Shown piece by piece: positions 1 through 9,479 of a DNA stretch of 64,000 nt. A program made the position numbers and the translations under genes. Below the pieces are notes generated by a model that did no database searches, was not told the origin of the DNA, and worked only from the letters and a program-made list of their open reading frames with translations. Source of the DNA: Neostapfia colusana. Its lineage: Eukaryota; Streptophyta; Magnoliopsida; Poales; Poaceae. Numbering within the stretch: position 1 is the stretch's first letter; each line of letters begins with the position of its first letter. The DNA lies in assembly GCA_030760725.1 (NCBI GenBank), contig JASWHV010000009.1, forward strand, positions 108,883,854 to 108,947,853, in the 5' to 3' direction.

Positions 1-773
1 CTCAGCCTTTGCTAGGTTTAAGTTCTTAAGTTTGGTCTAATATGGAGTCCAATTCGATGGTAAACTAGTTTTGGTGTAGTCAATTTTTTTTCTCAGCGTC
101 CAAAATACATAGATATTGATGAAGATATTTGCCACAGGATCAAGGTAGGGTGGATGAAATGGTGACAAGCCTCTGGAATCCTATGTGATAGGAAGGTCCC
201 ACAAAATCTAAAAGCGAAGTTCTATAGGACGGTTATCAGACCCGTGATGCTCTATGAGGTGGAATGTTGGCCAACTAAACGGCAACATGTCCAACAAATG
301 AGTGCAGCAGAGATGTGCATGCTACGGTGGATGTGCGGGCACACGAGAAGAGACCAAATAAGGAATGAGGCGATTCATGATCGGGTAGGGGTGGCGCCGA
401 TTGAAGAGAAGTTAGTCCAACATTGACTTAGGTGGTTTGGACATATCCAGCGGAGACCTCCAGAAGCACCGGTTAACAGTGGGATTTTAAGAGGTAGAGA
501 AAATATTAGGAGGGGTAGAGGACGACCAAGGTTGACCCTGGGGAGGCGGTAAAACGAGATTTGAGAGATTGGAATGTATTCAGAGACTTAGCTCATGATA
601 GGACCGCATGGAAAGTAGCAATTCATGTGCCAGAATCCTAGTCTTGTTTTTTTTCAGTTTTTCCTTGTTGTTCTTATATCTCTTCCTCTCTTTTACTTCA
701 TTGATATTGGGTTTCATGTCTAGCCGACCCCAACATGCTTGGGATAAAGGATTGGTTGTTGTTTGTTGTTGTT
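1..773 (+). mobile_element. 3' end of an RTE-type LINE (non-LTR retrotransposon)
   Basis: The segment holds the C-terminal end of a LINE reverse transcriptase polyprotein, a short 3' untranslated stretch, and a TTG-rich tail at 751-773. A T-T-G repeat tail after a motif reading as 'SRPQHAWDKGL' is typical of plant RTE-clade elements. The element runs off the left edge of the window, so its 5' part is unseen. The tail is abutted directly by a possible LTR at 774, so no target duplication can be assigned. Clade assignment rests on recalled motif similarity. Confidence 0.8.
103..640 (+). pseudogene. LINE reverse transcriptase, C-terminal part, decayed
   Basis: Reading frame 1 gives the conserved tail of plant RTE reverse transcriptases: a DIDED motif, then RIKVGWMKW, a VIRPVMLYEVECWPTK block, MCMLRWMCGHTRRDQIRN, and after a stop LRWFGHIQRRPPEAP. 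This tail lies after the polymerase catalytic domain, so no catalytic residues are present here. In-frame TGA codons at 163-165 and 424-426 both fall where arginine is usual, as expected from CpG decay of CGA. Downstream of about 550 the frame is lost. It is a dead remnant. Confidence 0.8.
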
Positions 774-1203
774 TGTTAGAATCAAATGACAAGAAAGTGT
801 AGATCAAAACAGAGGAGACGCAGATTTTAACGTGGAAAACCCCTCCAAATTGGAAGGGAAAAAACCACGGGCACTGGCCGGCAAATTTCACAATATCAGG
901 AGGTTTACAATCGTGGGAGATTACAATCTCTTTTTCATTCCTCTCCCGGAGGCTCACAAGGGATATTTATAGGTGGCGACTTAGGGTCCTAACCCTAGAC
1001 GATCCATACCGCGGGGGAGGGGGGGGAGGGTCCCCCTCCGCACCCCCCGGCGTCTCGAGCGGGCCTTGGCTGCTGCGCAGCCCACCATATGGGCAGATTT
1101 CCTCCGCTTCGCTCCGGCCCAAGCCTCCCGGCGACGGGCCTCCGCTTCGCTACGGAAATCCTGCCTCTTTTATCTTCATTAGAATTTGGATCATCAATCA
1201 ACA
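774..1203 (+). mobile_element. possible solo LTR of a copia element
   Basis: The segment opens with TGTTAGAATC directly after the LINE tail and could close at ...AATCAACA, giving TG/CA ends. It contains the phrase 'aacgtggaaaacccctcc', common in grass copia LTRs, and a TATA-like ATATTTATAG near 964. Flanking pentamers (769-773 TTGTT and 1204-1208 GTTTT) do not match, so the ends are uncertain. It might instead be a truncated LTR. The GC-rich stretch at 1010-1140 is unusual for such an LTR. Confidence 0.4.
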
Positions 1204-1632
1204 GTTTTCCAAAATACACACATACCGTCTAGTGAGATGTAAGGGTGTTTCAAATACTGACATGCATGTCCTTTCAGATTTGGCAGAATAAGTTAAATGA
1301 CTTGTAGTTATATTGATTGGTGCCAATATACCAATTGTCACTAATATTAATTGTATCCAGATTTGAATTATGCAAGTACTCCGATAACCTGAGCTGCAAA
1401 CAAAATACTGTAATACCATTATACAGCAGTCGACATCCAACCAAACAAAATGGGCAAACAGTGACCCCATGGGCAACCTCCAACCTGACCTCACCTCCGG
1501 ATCGACCTAATAAACATCATCACCTCGGGCCGATACCGTTGCTCTTCCTAGCCAGGTCGGACCCTAGTAAGGCAGAAAATACCTTCGTCTTATTAACTAC
1601 AGAGTGCCTAGACTTCCATAGAAAAGAACATA
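1204..1632. other. unassigned DNA left of the first CACTA element
   Basis: No gene, tRNA or terminal-repeat signature is visible. The stretch is probably old host or TE-derived DNA into which the CACTA element at 1633 inserted. The sequence to the right of that element (from 8086) leads into the F-box array, so this could be the array's downstream flank on the minus strand. Confidence 0.5.
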
Positions 1633-1650
1633 CACTACAGGAATCCAGCA
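1633..1650 (+). repeat. CACTA terminal inverted repeat, left
   Basis: The 18 bp arm begins with the diagnostic CACTA pentamer. It pairs with 8068-8085 with a single mismatch at position 13. Confidence 0.85.
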
Positions 1651-2382
1651 AATCTACGACGGGCAAGTTAATTTACAATGGCTTACCCTACAGCCGTCAT
1701 AAACAAAAGCTTATTTATGATAGCCATACACTGGACATCGTAAATAGGCTGATATATACCCGCGGCCCAGGGTCGGCGCGGCCATTCACGCCCACGCGGA
1801 CCCCGAGCCTGAAGCGCCGCCGCCGGCGGTCCACCACCGCCAGCTGCCGCTGCGCCGGCCCTCGCTGCCACCACCTGCCACCGTGCTGGCCCCGCCGCCC
1901 CCACAGCCGCCGCCGCAGCCTCCACACCCGAGCCGCCGGAGACCCGGCCAGCCCCGCCGCCCCAGCCCCTGCCACAGCCCCAGCCCGCCGCCCCAGCACC
2001 TCCACTCCCTCGACCGCCGCCGCCCCCGACCCCGACGGTTCCGGCGCCCTCCCCGACACCGGGAGCCCCCGGCGCTCCTCCCCGACCCGGCGTCCCGCTG
2101 CCCCGCCCCCGGCCCCGAGCTCCCGCGCCATCGAGCACATCGAAGCCATCGAGAAGTTAGTTTTTTTAATTTAGTTGATAATTGGATTTAGTTTAGATAT
2201 TTTAGTTATTAATTGTTATTGTTTAATTTATTTAAATTGATTTATCAGTTTTAGATCAAATTTAGTTTAGTTGTTTATTGTTTAGTTTATGAATTTTGTT
2301 TAATTTAGCCGTAATTTGTTTGTATTAGTTATAGATTTAATTTTGTTTAGTTGAAATTTATTTAGTTTTAGATTGAATTTAG

Positions 2383-5300
2383 CTTCCCTCCTGCCCACCC
2401 CCGCCGCGTCACTGGCTGCCCCGCCGCTTCGCCGGCCGCCACGCCGCGCCGCCGCCCCAGGCCTCGCCTCCACGCCGCCTACCGCCGCCCCAGCACCCTG
2501 CGCCTCTGCCGCCCTGTGTCGCCGCCCGGCTGCCCCCGGCCTCCACCGCCCGGCCGCCCTTGCCCGCCCCCGCCGCATCGTCGTCCGCCCCGCCGCGCCG
2601 CCACACCCGGCCTCCTCCACACCTCCTGCCACCAGCCCCACACCCCGCGCTTTTGCCTCCCCGCGTTGCCGCCTGACTGCCCCCGGCCTCCTCCGCCAGC
2701 CCAGTCCGCACAGGAGCAGCAGGCCGCCTACATGGCTCAGATGCAGGCGGCGATGGAGGTAAGTATTTGAATACAAATTAATTTAAATTCCTAACATTGC
2801 ATTAATTTATCGATATTTTGCAATTACAGGCCTTAGCTCGACAGAGTGGGCAGCAGATCCCGATCCCGACGTGGCAGCAGTCAGATTTGGCCGCCCTACA
2901 AGTGCCCCCACCACATGCACATTCAGATGTCCAGGTAATGTGTGCTTTTTTTTGCTATTTCTAATCTAGGAAAAACTTAGTTTAGTTGAGGGGAGAGAGT
3001 GAGAGTGAGGGGGTGACACGACCCCACGATCTTGCCGAGCCAGGATCACACGTCAAAGGTACAAAGCGGAAGCGAAATTTTATTACATAAACAAGTTATG
3101 AACATGTTTACATCAAAATAAGTTCAGTCTACACTCACGGGCATAGACTAAGCATCAAGTGCATGTTCAGCCCTTGAACGTGTCCTTGCTAGCACACACG
3201 CACACTAACTCTGCGGCGTGCACGACTCCCACTCGACGGGGTTCCCCTCCTGGGGTTCCGTCTCCTCTTCGGGAGTCCCTTCCTCATAGAACCCTGCAAA
3301 AGCTTTAAACACAAGCAGTGAGCACGAAGGCTCAGCAAGTCTAACCCGTCTCACCTAAACATGGAACTTCTACATGAGGGGTGATGGGTTACATGAGGGA
3401 AAACAAATCATTTGCAAGGACTCGCCTAATTAGTAGAACCTTACTTTCAAGTTTTAGCAGCAGGTTGTGGAGAATCTTACGCTAAGGCACATGAGAGAGC
3501 CGCAATCAAACAAGAAACGCATTTCTCTCATGTACTTTGCCCAAAGTTGAAATGAACTTTAGTTAGCTCTAAACTACAGCAAGTCATTAGCAATCAAGTC
3601 CATCTTTCAATCAGCAACATTTTAACATGTAACTAGCCTGTTCTTTCTACGTCATGGTACAGTGAACAAGTGGTACTCACTGACCGCGAGGGACGGCGAT
3701 TATAATCGATTTACACCTACAGGGTTACCCGAACAACCGGTCACGTACGCCCGTACTCGATGTTGCCTACAACAACCATCACGGACACCGTACGCGACTA
3801 CCTTTCACCCGTTAGCCAGATGTTGAACCGGTCCAATCATCCTGAGCAAGAGGTCTCTGCACGCGCATCTCAGTGCCGCCAGCCGATTTACACCTCGAGC
3901 TCTCAACCTACCCTCTGAACGACCAGCTATGCCTCAACACCCAGCTACCCGAGTTACATCGGTTTCCCGGTTCCCATATAGCCGGTAGGTCTTCAGTACT
4001 GTTCTAGCTTGTTCAACAGGCCCGCACACGGCTCGGTCCTCAATCGACACAAGCGGAGCTACAGCACACAGGCCCAAAAATCCTGCTGCCCTTACTCTCC
4101 GCTCGGTCTCATCTTTCTTGCCATGTGTATCATGTGCTATCTCTACCCGAGTCGAGTGCCTCTAACCTATGCTCGCGAGTAGTTCCAACTACTCGACTTG
4201 TACCGAATCCTACACTATCTTAGCATTGCAGTAGATAACGGTGTTTGCAATCCTAACCCAACCCATGGTTTTCTTGGCTATGCAGTTGGGTTTCCAAACT
4301 AGACTATAATGCAAAGAATAAGGTAATCAAGTATGTGCTCAAAACAGTAAAAACTTGTAAAAAGGTTAATGCAAACCGGAGCTTGCCTTGCTGCTATTGG
4401 TCGTAGGCTAGCTGCTCCTCCGGAGTAACGAAGTCTAGGACTTTGGGTTCCTCCTCGACCTTAGCGACTACATGATATAAGACATACATGTATTAATTTG
4501 AATGCATTTGATTGAATTTAAATTGTGAAGTTTATAACCCTTACTAGACAGTCCCAATGACTGTGAAATTTTTACTGTGGCTTGGTTACAACCTAAACAG
4601 AGACTTGGTCAAGTTTTAGTTGTAGCAAAGCTCATTTGAGCCCTCCACAATTAATCATGTACTTGACCTTAATTGAAGGATTTTAGGGTGTTCTAAGGAT
4701 TTTCATGAAACAAACTATGACTTTCTGAAAACTAGATTTTCGGAGGGTTCTAATGGAGTTGGTCTCACTTAATTTGGAAGTTCCTAACTAAAGATATGAG
4801 CTAAACAATTTCAGAGAAAATTCTGAAAATGTTTCCGAACATTTTCTATTTTCTCTGGAACAGTTTCACTAATCACACCATTAGGTGGATTAAATGAGCT
4901 CCAATGGGTCTGAAATTTTTATGGTAGTTCAGGGATATTTTGGGGAACATCCCAGCAAAATTTCAGGATTTTCCTCCAAAGGAATCTCCAGTTAAAATTC
5001 CAAAGAGTTTAAAATTTGAGGAATTAATTCTGGAGAAATAAGGAATTTCATGAAGTGAAACTTGATTTGCTGGAAAGTACTCAGAGAGCTGAATCCAGAA
5101 AAATTTGGTTCACTCAATTTTGAGCTTTCTATCCAAAGTTATGAGGATTTGAAGTTTGGAAGAATTCTGAAAATCGGGGAAAAGTTTAAATCTCGCGGGG
5201 GCCCGCGGGGACACGTGTCGAGCGTGGAGGTGTCCGGCACACCAGAGCTCACAGGTATTTGCGCACCAGCACAGTCGATCCCGGCCACACCCGATCCCGA

Positions 5301-7609
5301 TTTAAATTCTCCAGCCGCTGACACGTGGGCCAGCCGGCCTCGTCTTCCTCCCGCCGCGCTCTCGCGCCCGCGCCGCCGACCTCGCTGGAGCAGACCCGGA
5401 GCTCGCCGGCTCGCCGCTGCCGGACCTCCCATGGGCTGAAACTCACCGCCAGGGGGTTGTCGACATCGAGGAACACGTCGGTGGTGTCAGGTCGGGCTGG
5501 GGGTGACCGGAAATAGCCCGGCGACGTGCCGCGGCCTCGGTTGAGGTTCGGCGCCGTCGACCGTGGGTTCTAACCCGCCAACACCTCGAACAAACGGTCC
5601 TATAGCATCAGCGTACCTCTAGGAATCTCGACAAGGTGTCAAAAGGGCTCAGGGATGGCGGCAAGTCGGTCGGCACCGCGTGACCGATCGTGCCCGCCAT
5701 GACCGCCCTCGATCGAGCTCGAAATTCGTCACTCCTAGACAGTTTCACGCCACGGATGCAGAAAAGAACTTGATCGCCGGCTAGTCCAGCGTCTATGTGC
5801 AAAATTTGATAACCTCCGAAAGATCATAGAGCGAGAATTTAAAGAAACCGTACAGGAAGCTCGGTTCACGGTCGCCGGAGCAAAAACTGGAAATTCTCTA
5901 TGAATTCTTCACGGTTTGCTTCCAAACTTGGAGGAGAGCAGCACGGTGGTCGCGCACTCCTGTTGCCTCTCTTGCTGGACCGTGAAAACGCCTGTGGAAC
6001 GCTGTCCACGGGCGCCTGACTCTCGGCTGAGGCTAGATCGCCGCGGTGGCGATCGTTTTCGGGCAAAGGAGGTCGGAACTCGGGGTTTCTGGTGTTGGGG
6101 AGGTGGTGTGCGACCTCAGGTGGCTGTCTAGCAGCTCAGGAACGAAGGAGGAGATGGTTTTGCTGGTTTTCCCGATTGAGCAGAGAGCTGCGGCGAGAAA
6201 CAATGCCGCTGCTCGGGTTTGCCCGCGAGGAGATAAAGCCGGCCGACTCCTGCTCGGCTGAAGCGGTGCCGGTCGCATGGGGGCGCGAGCAAGCCGCCCT
6301 GGGCGCCAGCGCGCGGAGAGGGAAGCAGCTGGTGGCGCCGGTAGCTGCTCGGTGGCACAGCCGACAGCTGCTCGGTGGAATTTCCCACCGAGGCTGTGAC
6401 TTTTTGTGCAAGTTTTGCCTCCTTCTCTCTATGACATGTGGGTCCCACCCGGGGTTTTAACCTCTGAAATTTACTCCTAATCACTGTTGTAAACAGTGAG
6501 CCCCATAATACCCCTAGTGATTCAAATTATTCACCCATGAGCCATTTGAATTGATTGGAATTCAAATTGGGTTTGGTTTGAATGAATTTCAGCACAAGTT
6601 CAGTTTTGAATTCAAATAGAGTTTGAATTTGTCCCACTTAGCTCATGTTCAAGATCAACTCCAAATGGAGTGAAAGTTGGTGTGTGAGCTCACAAAAATG
6701 TGCTGAATAAGAATATGCCTCCCACTTTTAAATTTGTGGGATAAAAACAGTTTGAATTTGAATATGGTTTCAAACTGTCCTCTTTCTAGCTATACCCAAA
6801 ATGACCTCAAAAGGTTTTGAATTTGGGTGAAACTTGGCATGCACATCCTTAACAATGTGTAGGAGTTTTCATATGTCCAGCCCCTCTATATCACATGTGG
6901 GAAATACCCCTTTTTGCAATATGTGAGTTTGTTCTCTAATGAGCATGTTGATGGTGGTTACTTTCTCTTCATTTGTGTTCATCAAGTCACTTCAAATGAG
7001 ATGTGTGGTGTGGTGATGAACACTTCAAATATGTGTCAAAAACTGAGGCCCTTACAGGGGGGAGAGGGAGAGAGTGAGAGTAAGAGATAGTGGTAGAGAG
7101 GGGGAGGGAGAGATAGTGAGAGTGAAAAGGGAAAGAGGGAGGGAGAGAGAGACAGAGTGGTAGAGATAGGGGGAGGGAGAGGGCGAGGGAGAAAGTGAGA
7201 GTGAGAGGGGCGAGAGGGAGGGAGTGAGAGTAAGAGATAGTGGTAGAGAGGGGTAGGGAGAGGGAGAGAGAGTGAGAGTGAAAAGGGAAAGAGGGAGGGA
7301 GAGAGAGACGGAGTGGTAGAGATAGGGGGTGAGAGATAGAGGGAGTCGTAGAGAGAGGGGGAGGGAGAGGGTGAGGGAGAAAGTGAGAGTGCGGGGGAGA
7401 GAGAGAGAGGGAGTGACGGTAGTGGGGAGAGAGCCGTACAAGTTCAAACTCACTTTATCTATGTATTTGAATTGCAGAGATCGGCAACGGAGGCTCAAAC
7501 TCCACCGCCACTGCTACCGGCACCAGGAGGAGGGCGCGGAGACGAATTCTTCGGCTCCAGAGCAAGTGGAGGAGCGAGTGGAAGAGCCAGTGGAAAGGGT
7601 AGTGTTTAG
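2383..7609 (+). CDS. CACTA-encoded proline-rich accessory protein, last three exons (partial)
   Basis: Three exons join without a frame change. 2383-2758 ends ...AAYMAQMQAAME at a GTAAGT donor. 2830-2934 follows a TTACAG acceptor, reads ALARQSGQQIPIP... and ends at a GTAATG donor. 7478-7609 follows TTGCAG, reads RSATEAQTPPPLLPAP... and ends GKGSV then TAG. The glycine/serine-rich tail and the AYMAQMQ block resemble the C-terminus of plant 'Ptta/En/Spm' transposase-associated ORFs. The last intron, 2935-7477, contains the whole solo LTR. A GC-rich stretch at about 1790-2155 is probably an upstream exon, with the AT-rich 2170-2382 as intron. The start codon is not determined. The spliced frame is open, but expression is unknown. 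Confidence 0.5.
3014..7056 (-). mobile_element. solo LTR of a Tekay-like Ty3 retrotransposon
   Basis: On the minus strand the LTR begins TGTAAGGGCCTCAG at 7056 and ends ...GGGTCGTGTCA at 3014. It is flanked by a perfect GGGGG duplication (3009-3013 and 7057-7061). Internal blocks match the LTRs of the full element at 9480-24903 in inverse orientation, for instance the 'cctcaatcgacac...ctcggtctc' block near 4040-4110 and the GC-rich zone at 5200-6380. At 4,043 bp it is somewhat longer than those LTRs and clearly diverged from them. A solo LTR arises by recombination between the two LTRs of an element. Confidence 0.9.
7057..7433 (+). repeat. purine-rich GA/GGA low-complexity tract
   Basis: Almost uninterrupted G and A with TAG-containing interruptions. 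A block of roughly 150 bp ('gtgagagtaagagatagtggtagagag...') is repeated twice with variation. The same tract continues at 2985-3013 on the other side of the solo LTR, so the LTR inserted into it. It lies inside the last intron of the CACTA ORF. Confidence 0.9.
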
Positions 7610-7973
7610 CCCCTTTTGTTTTATATTTTGGATGATTATAATAGAATATCTGTCTTATTATCTATATGATGGATGATTATAATGTTCTGTGAGCTGGCCA
7701 TCGTGCGAGGGTAGCTGTTTTCTGTTTTTGAAAAAAATTAAAAACCCTATTTACGACGGCCAGCTGTACAGGGCCGTCATAAGTTAACCTAACTAACTTA
7801 TGACGTACAGCGCTAGGCCGTCGTAAGTTAACCTAACTGGCCGTCGTAAGTAAGCCGCCCAGCCCACCACGTGGCGCGGCAATGGGCAACGGCCGTTCCC
7901 AGCCGTTGTAAGTTAGTTATTTGCAACGGTAACCGTCGTAAATAATATTATGTACGACCAAAAACTTTAAACA

Positions 7974-8056
7974 GCCAGAAACCATCGTAAATAAAGGAAA
8001 ACTGTCGTAAGTTAGTTATTTACAACGATTTTCCTTTATTTACAACAGTTTCTGGC
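7974..8056. repeat. imperfect inverted repeat within the CACTA 3' subterminal region
   Basis: Arms at about 7974-8013 and 8017-8056 are near-complementary over some 40 bp with a loop of only a few bases. The shared core reads GTAAATAAAGGAAAA. It could form a long hairpin next to the right terminus. Confidence 0.75.
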
Positions 8057-8067
8057 CGTCGTAAGTG

Positions 8068-8085
8068 TGCTGCATTCCTGTAGTG
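8068..8085 (-). repeat. CACTA terminal inverted repeat, right
   Basis: Reads CACTACAGGAATGCAGCA on the minus strand, pairing with 1633-1650. Confidence 0.85.
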
Positions 8086-8403
8086 TTATGCAGTGACAGG
8101 AAAAGACAGGCAGCACTGTTGTACCCTTGACAAAGCCTGGCGGGTCAGGCTTGTGCAGAATGATGGGACTAAACACTGCTGCTCTGACCTGCATATGGGT
8201 CAAGGAGGATAGCACATGCCACCACAAGCGTAAGCATGAGAGCAAAACCAAAACCGCTACACTAGCCCCCTGCAGTATCACAGACGAGGGGCAACCGTGA
8301 CCAGGCAATGACTGGCCGCAGCAAGTCGTCCCATCATCAAATATGACGTATCAGCCTCTTCGCAGGCGCGCGACAGTCCATCTACTACATTTAAGTAATC
8401 CCT
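8086..8403. other. flank between CACTA element and F-box array
   Basis: No coding signal is visible. By position it would be the 3' untranslated or downstream region of the F-box pseudogene unit at 8404-8715, which is on the minus strand. Confidence 0.4.
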
Positions 8404-8715
8404 TTATAATCCCAAACCAAACACTTTAGGGGTGATCCAACTAATCCCATATGACAATCGACTCTTACACGTTGACAGGCTAGGAGAGTGATTTTTACAA
8501 TTGGACTGAACACAAGATAAACCATCTAGGAATGTATTACAATAAAACACCATATCACCTCTAATAAACTCATTAGACTTCCTGTGAACATACAAACTAA
8601 AATCAAGATGTCCCATATCCACTACTGCAAAAGTGTTGGTTCCTGGATGACACATAAGAAGGTGTCCCTGTGATGCCCAATAAAAGACCAACCTACCACC
8701 ATCTAACATAAACAA
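8404..8715 (-). pseudogene. F-box protein pseudogene unit 1, C-terminal exon
   Basis: The minus-strand frame gives the C-terminal part of an F-box-associated domain: LDGGRLVFYWASQGHLLMCHP, then TNTFAVVDMGHLDF, then a region ending CKNHSPSL. The same peptide pattern recurs at 25946-26210 and 27186-27500, which identifies a tandem family. The F-box itself is absent from this unit, and no start is present. Upstream, an intron-like stretch resembles the sequence at 24960-25015. Family members normally act as substrate adaptors of SCF ubiquitin ligases; this piece cannot. Confidence 0.65.
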
Positions 8716-9093
8716 CGGCTTTGCAATGTGAATTATCTTGAAAAATTAATGGACAATGAATAAAAAAATACCTCTGCTTGAGGCACTCTCTCAAGGTGAT
8801 CATGTGTTTTCTGAAGTGATGTCAATCATTTTGAGGATCATGTGCATATGATTTACCTTCATATAGTGTTTATCAGCCATGAGAGACACATGTGTGCAAG
8901 TCACATACCAACACTTGTGCACAGATGCATCAACTGTAAAGCTACATACCATCTAATTGGCGTGTTACAGGAACATGTAGCATTGCATCATCGAATTTTC
9001 GTAATTATCCATAAACATACCATACACATGAAAGCAGGAAAGTGAAAATCCCTTTGCCAAACATTATCAATATCAACACAATGTCCAGTTTAA
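8716..9093. other. spacer of the F-box array
   Basis: Non-coding array spacer. It includes the recurring block around 8975-9020 ('catgtagcattgc...taattatgcataa'-like), which reappears at about 25822, 26986, 28310, 29320 and 29706. That block marks the unit boundary. Confidence 0.6.
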
Positions 9094-9479
9094 AATCTAG
9101 GAGAGTGATTCCTGCAATTGGACTAAACACATGCTAAATTGAGAAGCAATGCATTACGATACTACACCATATAACCCTCCAGAAACTCAATAGACTTCGT
9201 GTGGACAACAACAACAACAACAACAAAGCCTTTATCTTAAGCACGTCGAGGTAGGCTATATATGAAACCCAAACTGGGTTTTATATCCATAGGAATGACT
9301 GGTTTTGATGCTGGCTCGCCAAGCCTATCACAACCCTCCTCCTTTACCCGGGCATGGGACCGGCTATACCTAGAAAGGCATAGGCGGAGTTAGACTTTGT
9401 GTGGACATACCAACTAAAATCAAAATATCCTATTCCTATTGCTACAAAAGTGTTGGTTTTTGGAGGACATATGAGTAAT
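9094..9479 (-). pseudogene. F-box pseudogene unit 2, C-terminal exon, left of the Ty3 insertion
   Basis: This is the C-terminal exon of the second F-box unit, read right to left. The coding phrase for 'KTNTF' lies at about 9445-9465 and breaks off at 9479. The exon continues at 24904 on the other side of the Tekay-like element, and the GTAAT at 9475-9479 is repeated at 24904-24908. The exon is also split by an RTE-derived insert at 9207-9390. The unit is thus doubly interrupted. Confidence 0.7.
9207..9390 (-). mobile_element. short RTE-LINE derivative with 16 bp target duplication
   Basis: The 184 bp insert ends, on the minus strand, in AAAGGCTTTGTTGTTG-type TTG repeats (9207-9228), the tail seen on RTE elements. 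It is flanked by TAGACTTCGTGTGGAC (9191-9206) and TAGACTTTGTGTGGAC (9391-9406), a 16 bp duplication with one mismatch. The distal part, with 'ccggtcccatgcccggg' and 'ggcttggcgagcc', resembles what I recall of RTE 5' regions, so it may join both ends of a LINE with the coding part deleted. Confidence 0.8.

Larger units (their letters stand above)
1633..8085 (+). mobile_element. CACTA (En/Spm) DNA transposon, non-autonomous, containing a nested solo LTR
   Basis: Terminal inverted repeats start CACTACAGGAATCCAGCA at 1633 and CACTACAGGAATGCAGCA read inward from 8085 (17 of 18 identical). Both subterminal zones carry many copies of motifs like GCCGTCGTAA in both orientations (1655-1755 and 7755-8070), where CACTA transposase binds in known elements. 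Flanking triplets ATA (1630-1632) and TTA (8086-8088) match at two of three positions, compatible with the usual 3 bp duplication. Without the 4,043 bp solo LTR the element is about 2.4 kb. It lacks TNP2-type transposase and retains only a spliced proline-rich ORF. Confidence 0.85.

Noticed and set aside
769..1208. Target duplication for the putative solo LTR
   Set aside because: TTGTT and GTTTT do not match, so the LTR call is kept only at low confidence.
1317..2174. A 285-codon plus-strand frame and long antisense frames over the GC-rich zone
   Set aside because: Only the right part overlaps a plausible CACTA exon; the frame begins in unrelated flank, and open frames on both strands here follow from GC-rich composition.
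7052..7498. A 148-codon minus-strand frame made of Ser, Leu, Pro
   Set aside because: It is a translation of the purine-rich repeat and has no non-repetitive content.
8842..9045. A 67-codon plus-strand frame with His-rich text
   Set aside because: It lies in the array spacer; similar frames at 25655 and 26826 are the same spacer read on the noncoding strand.
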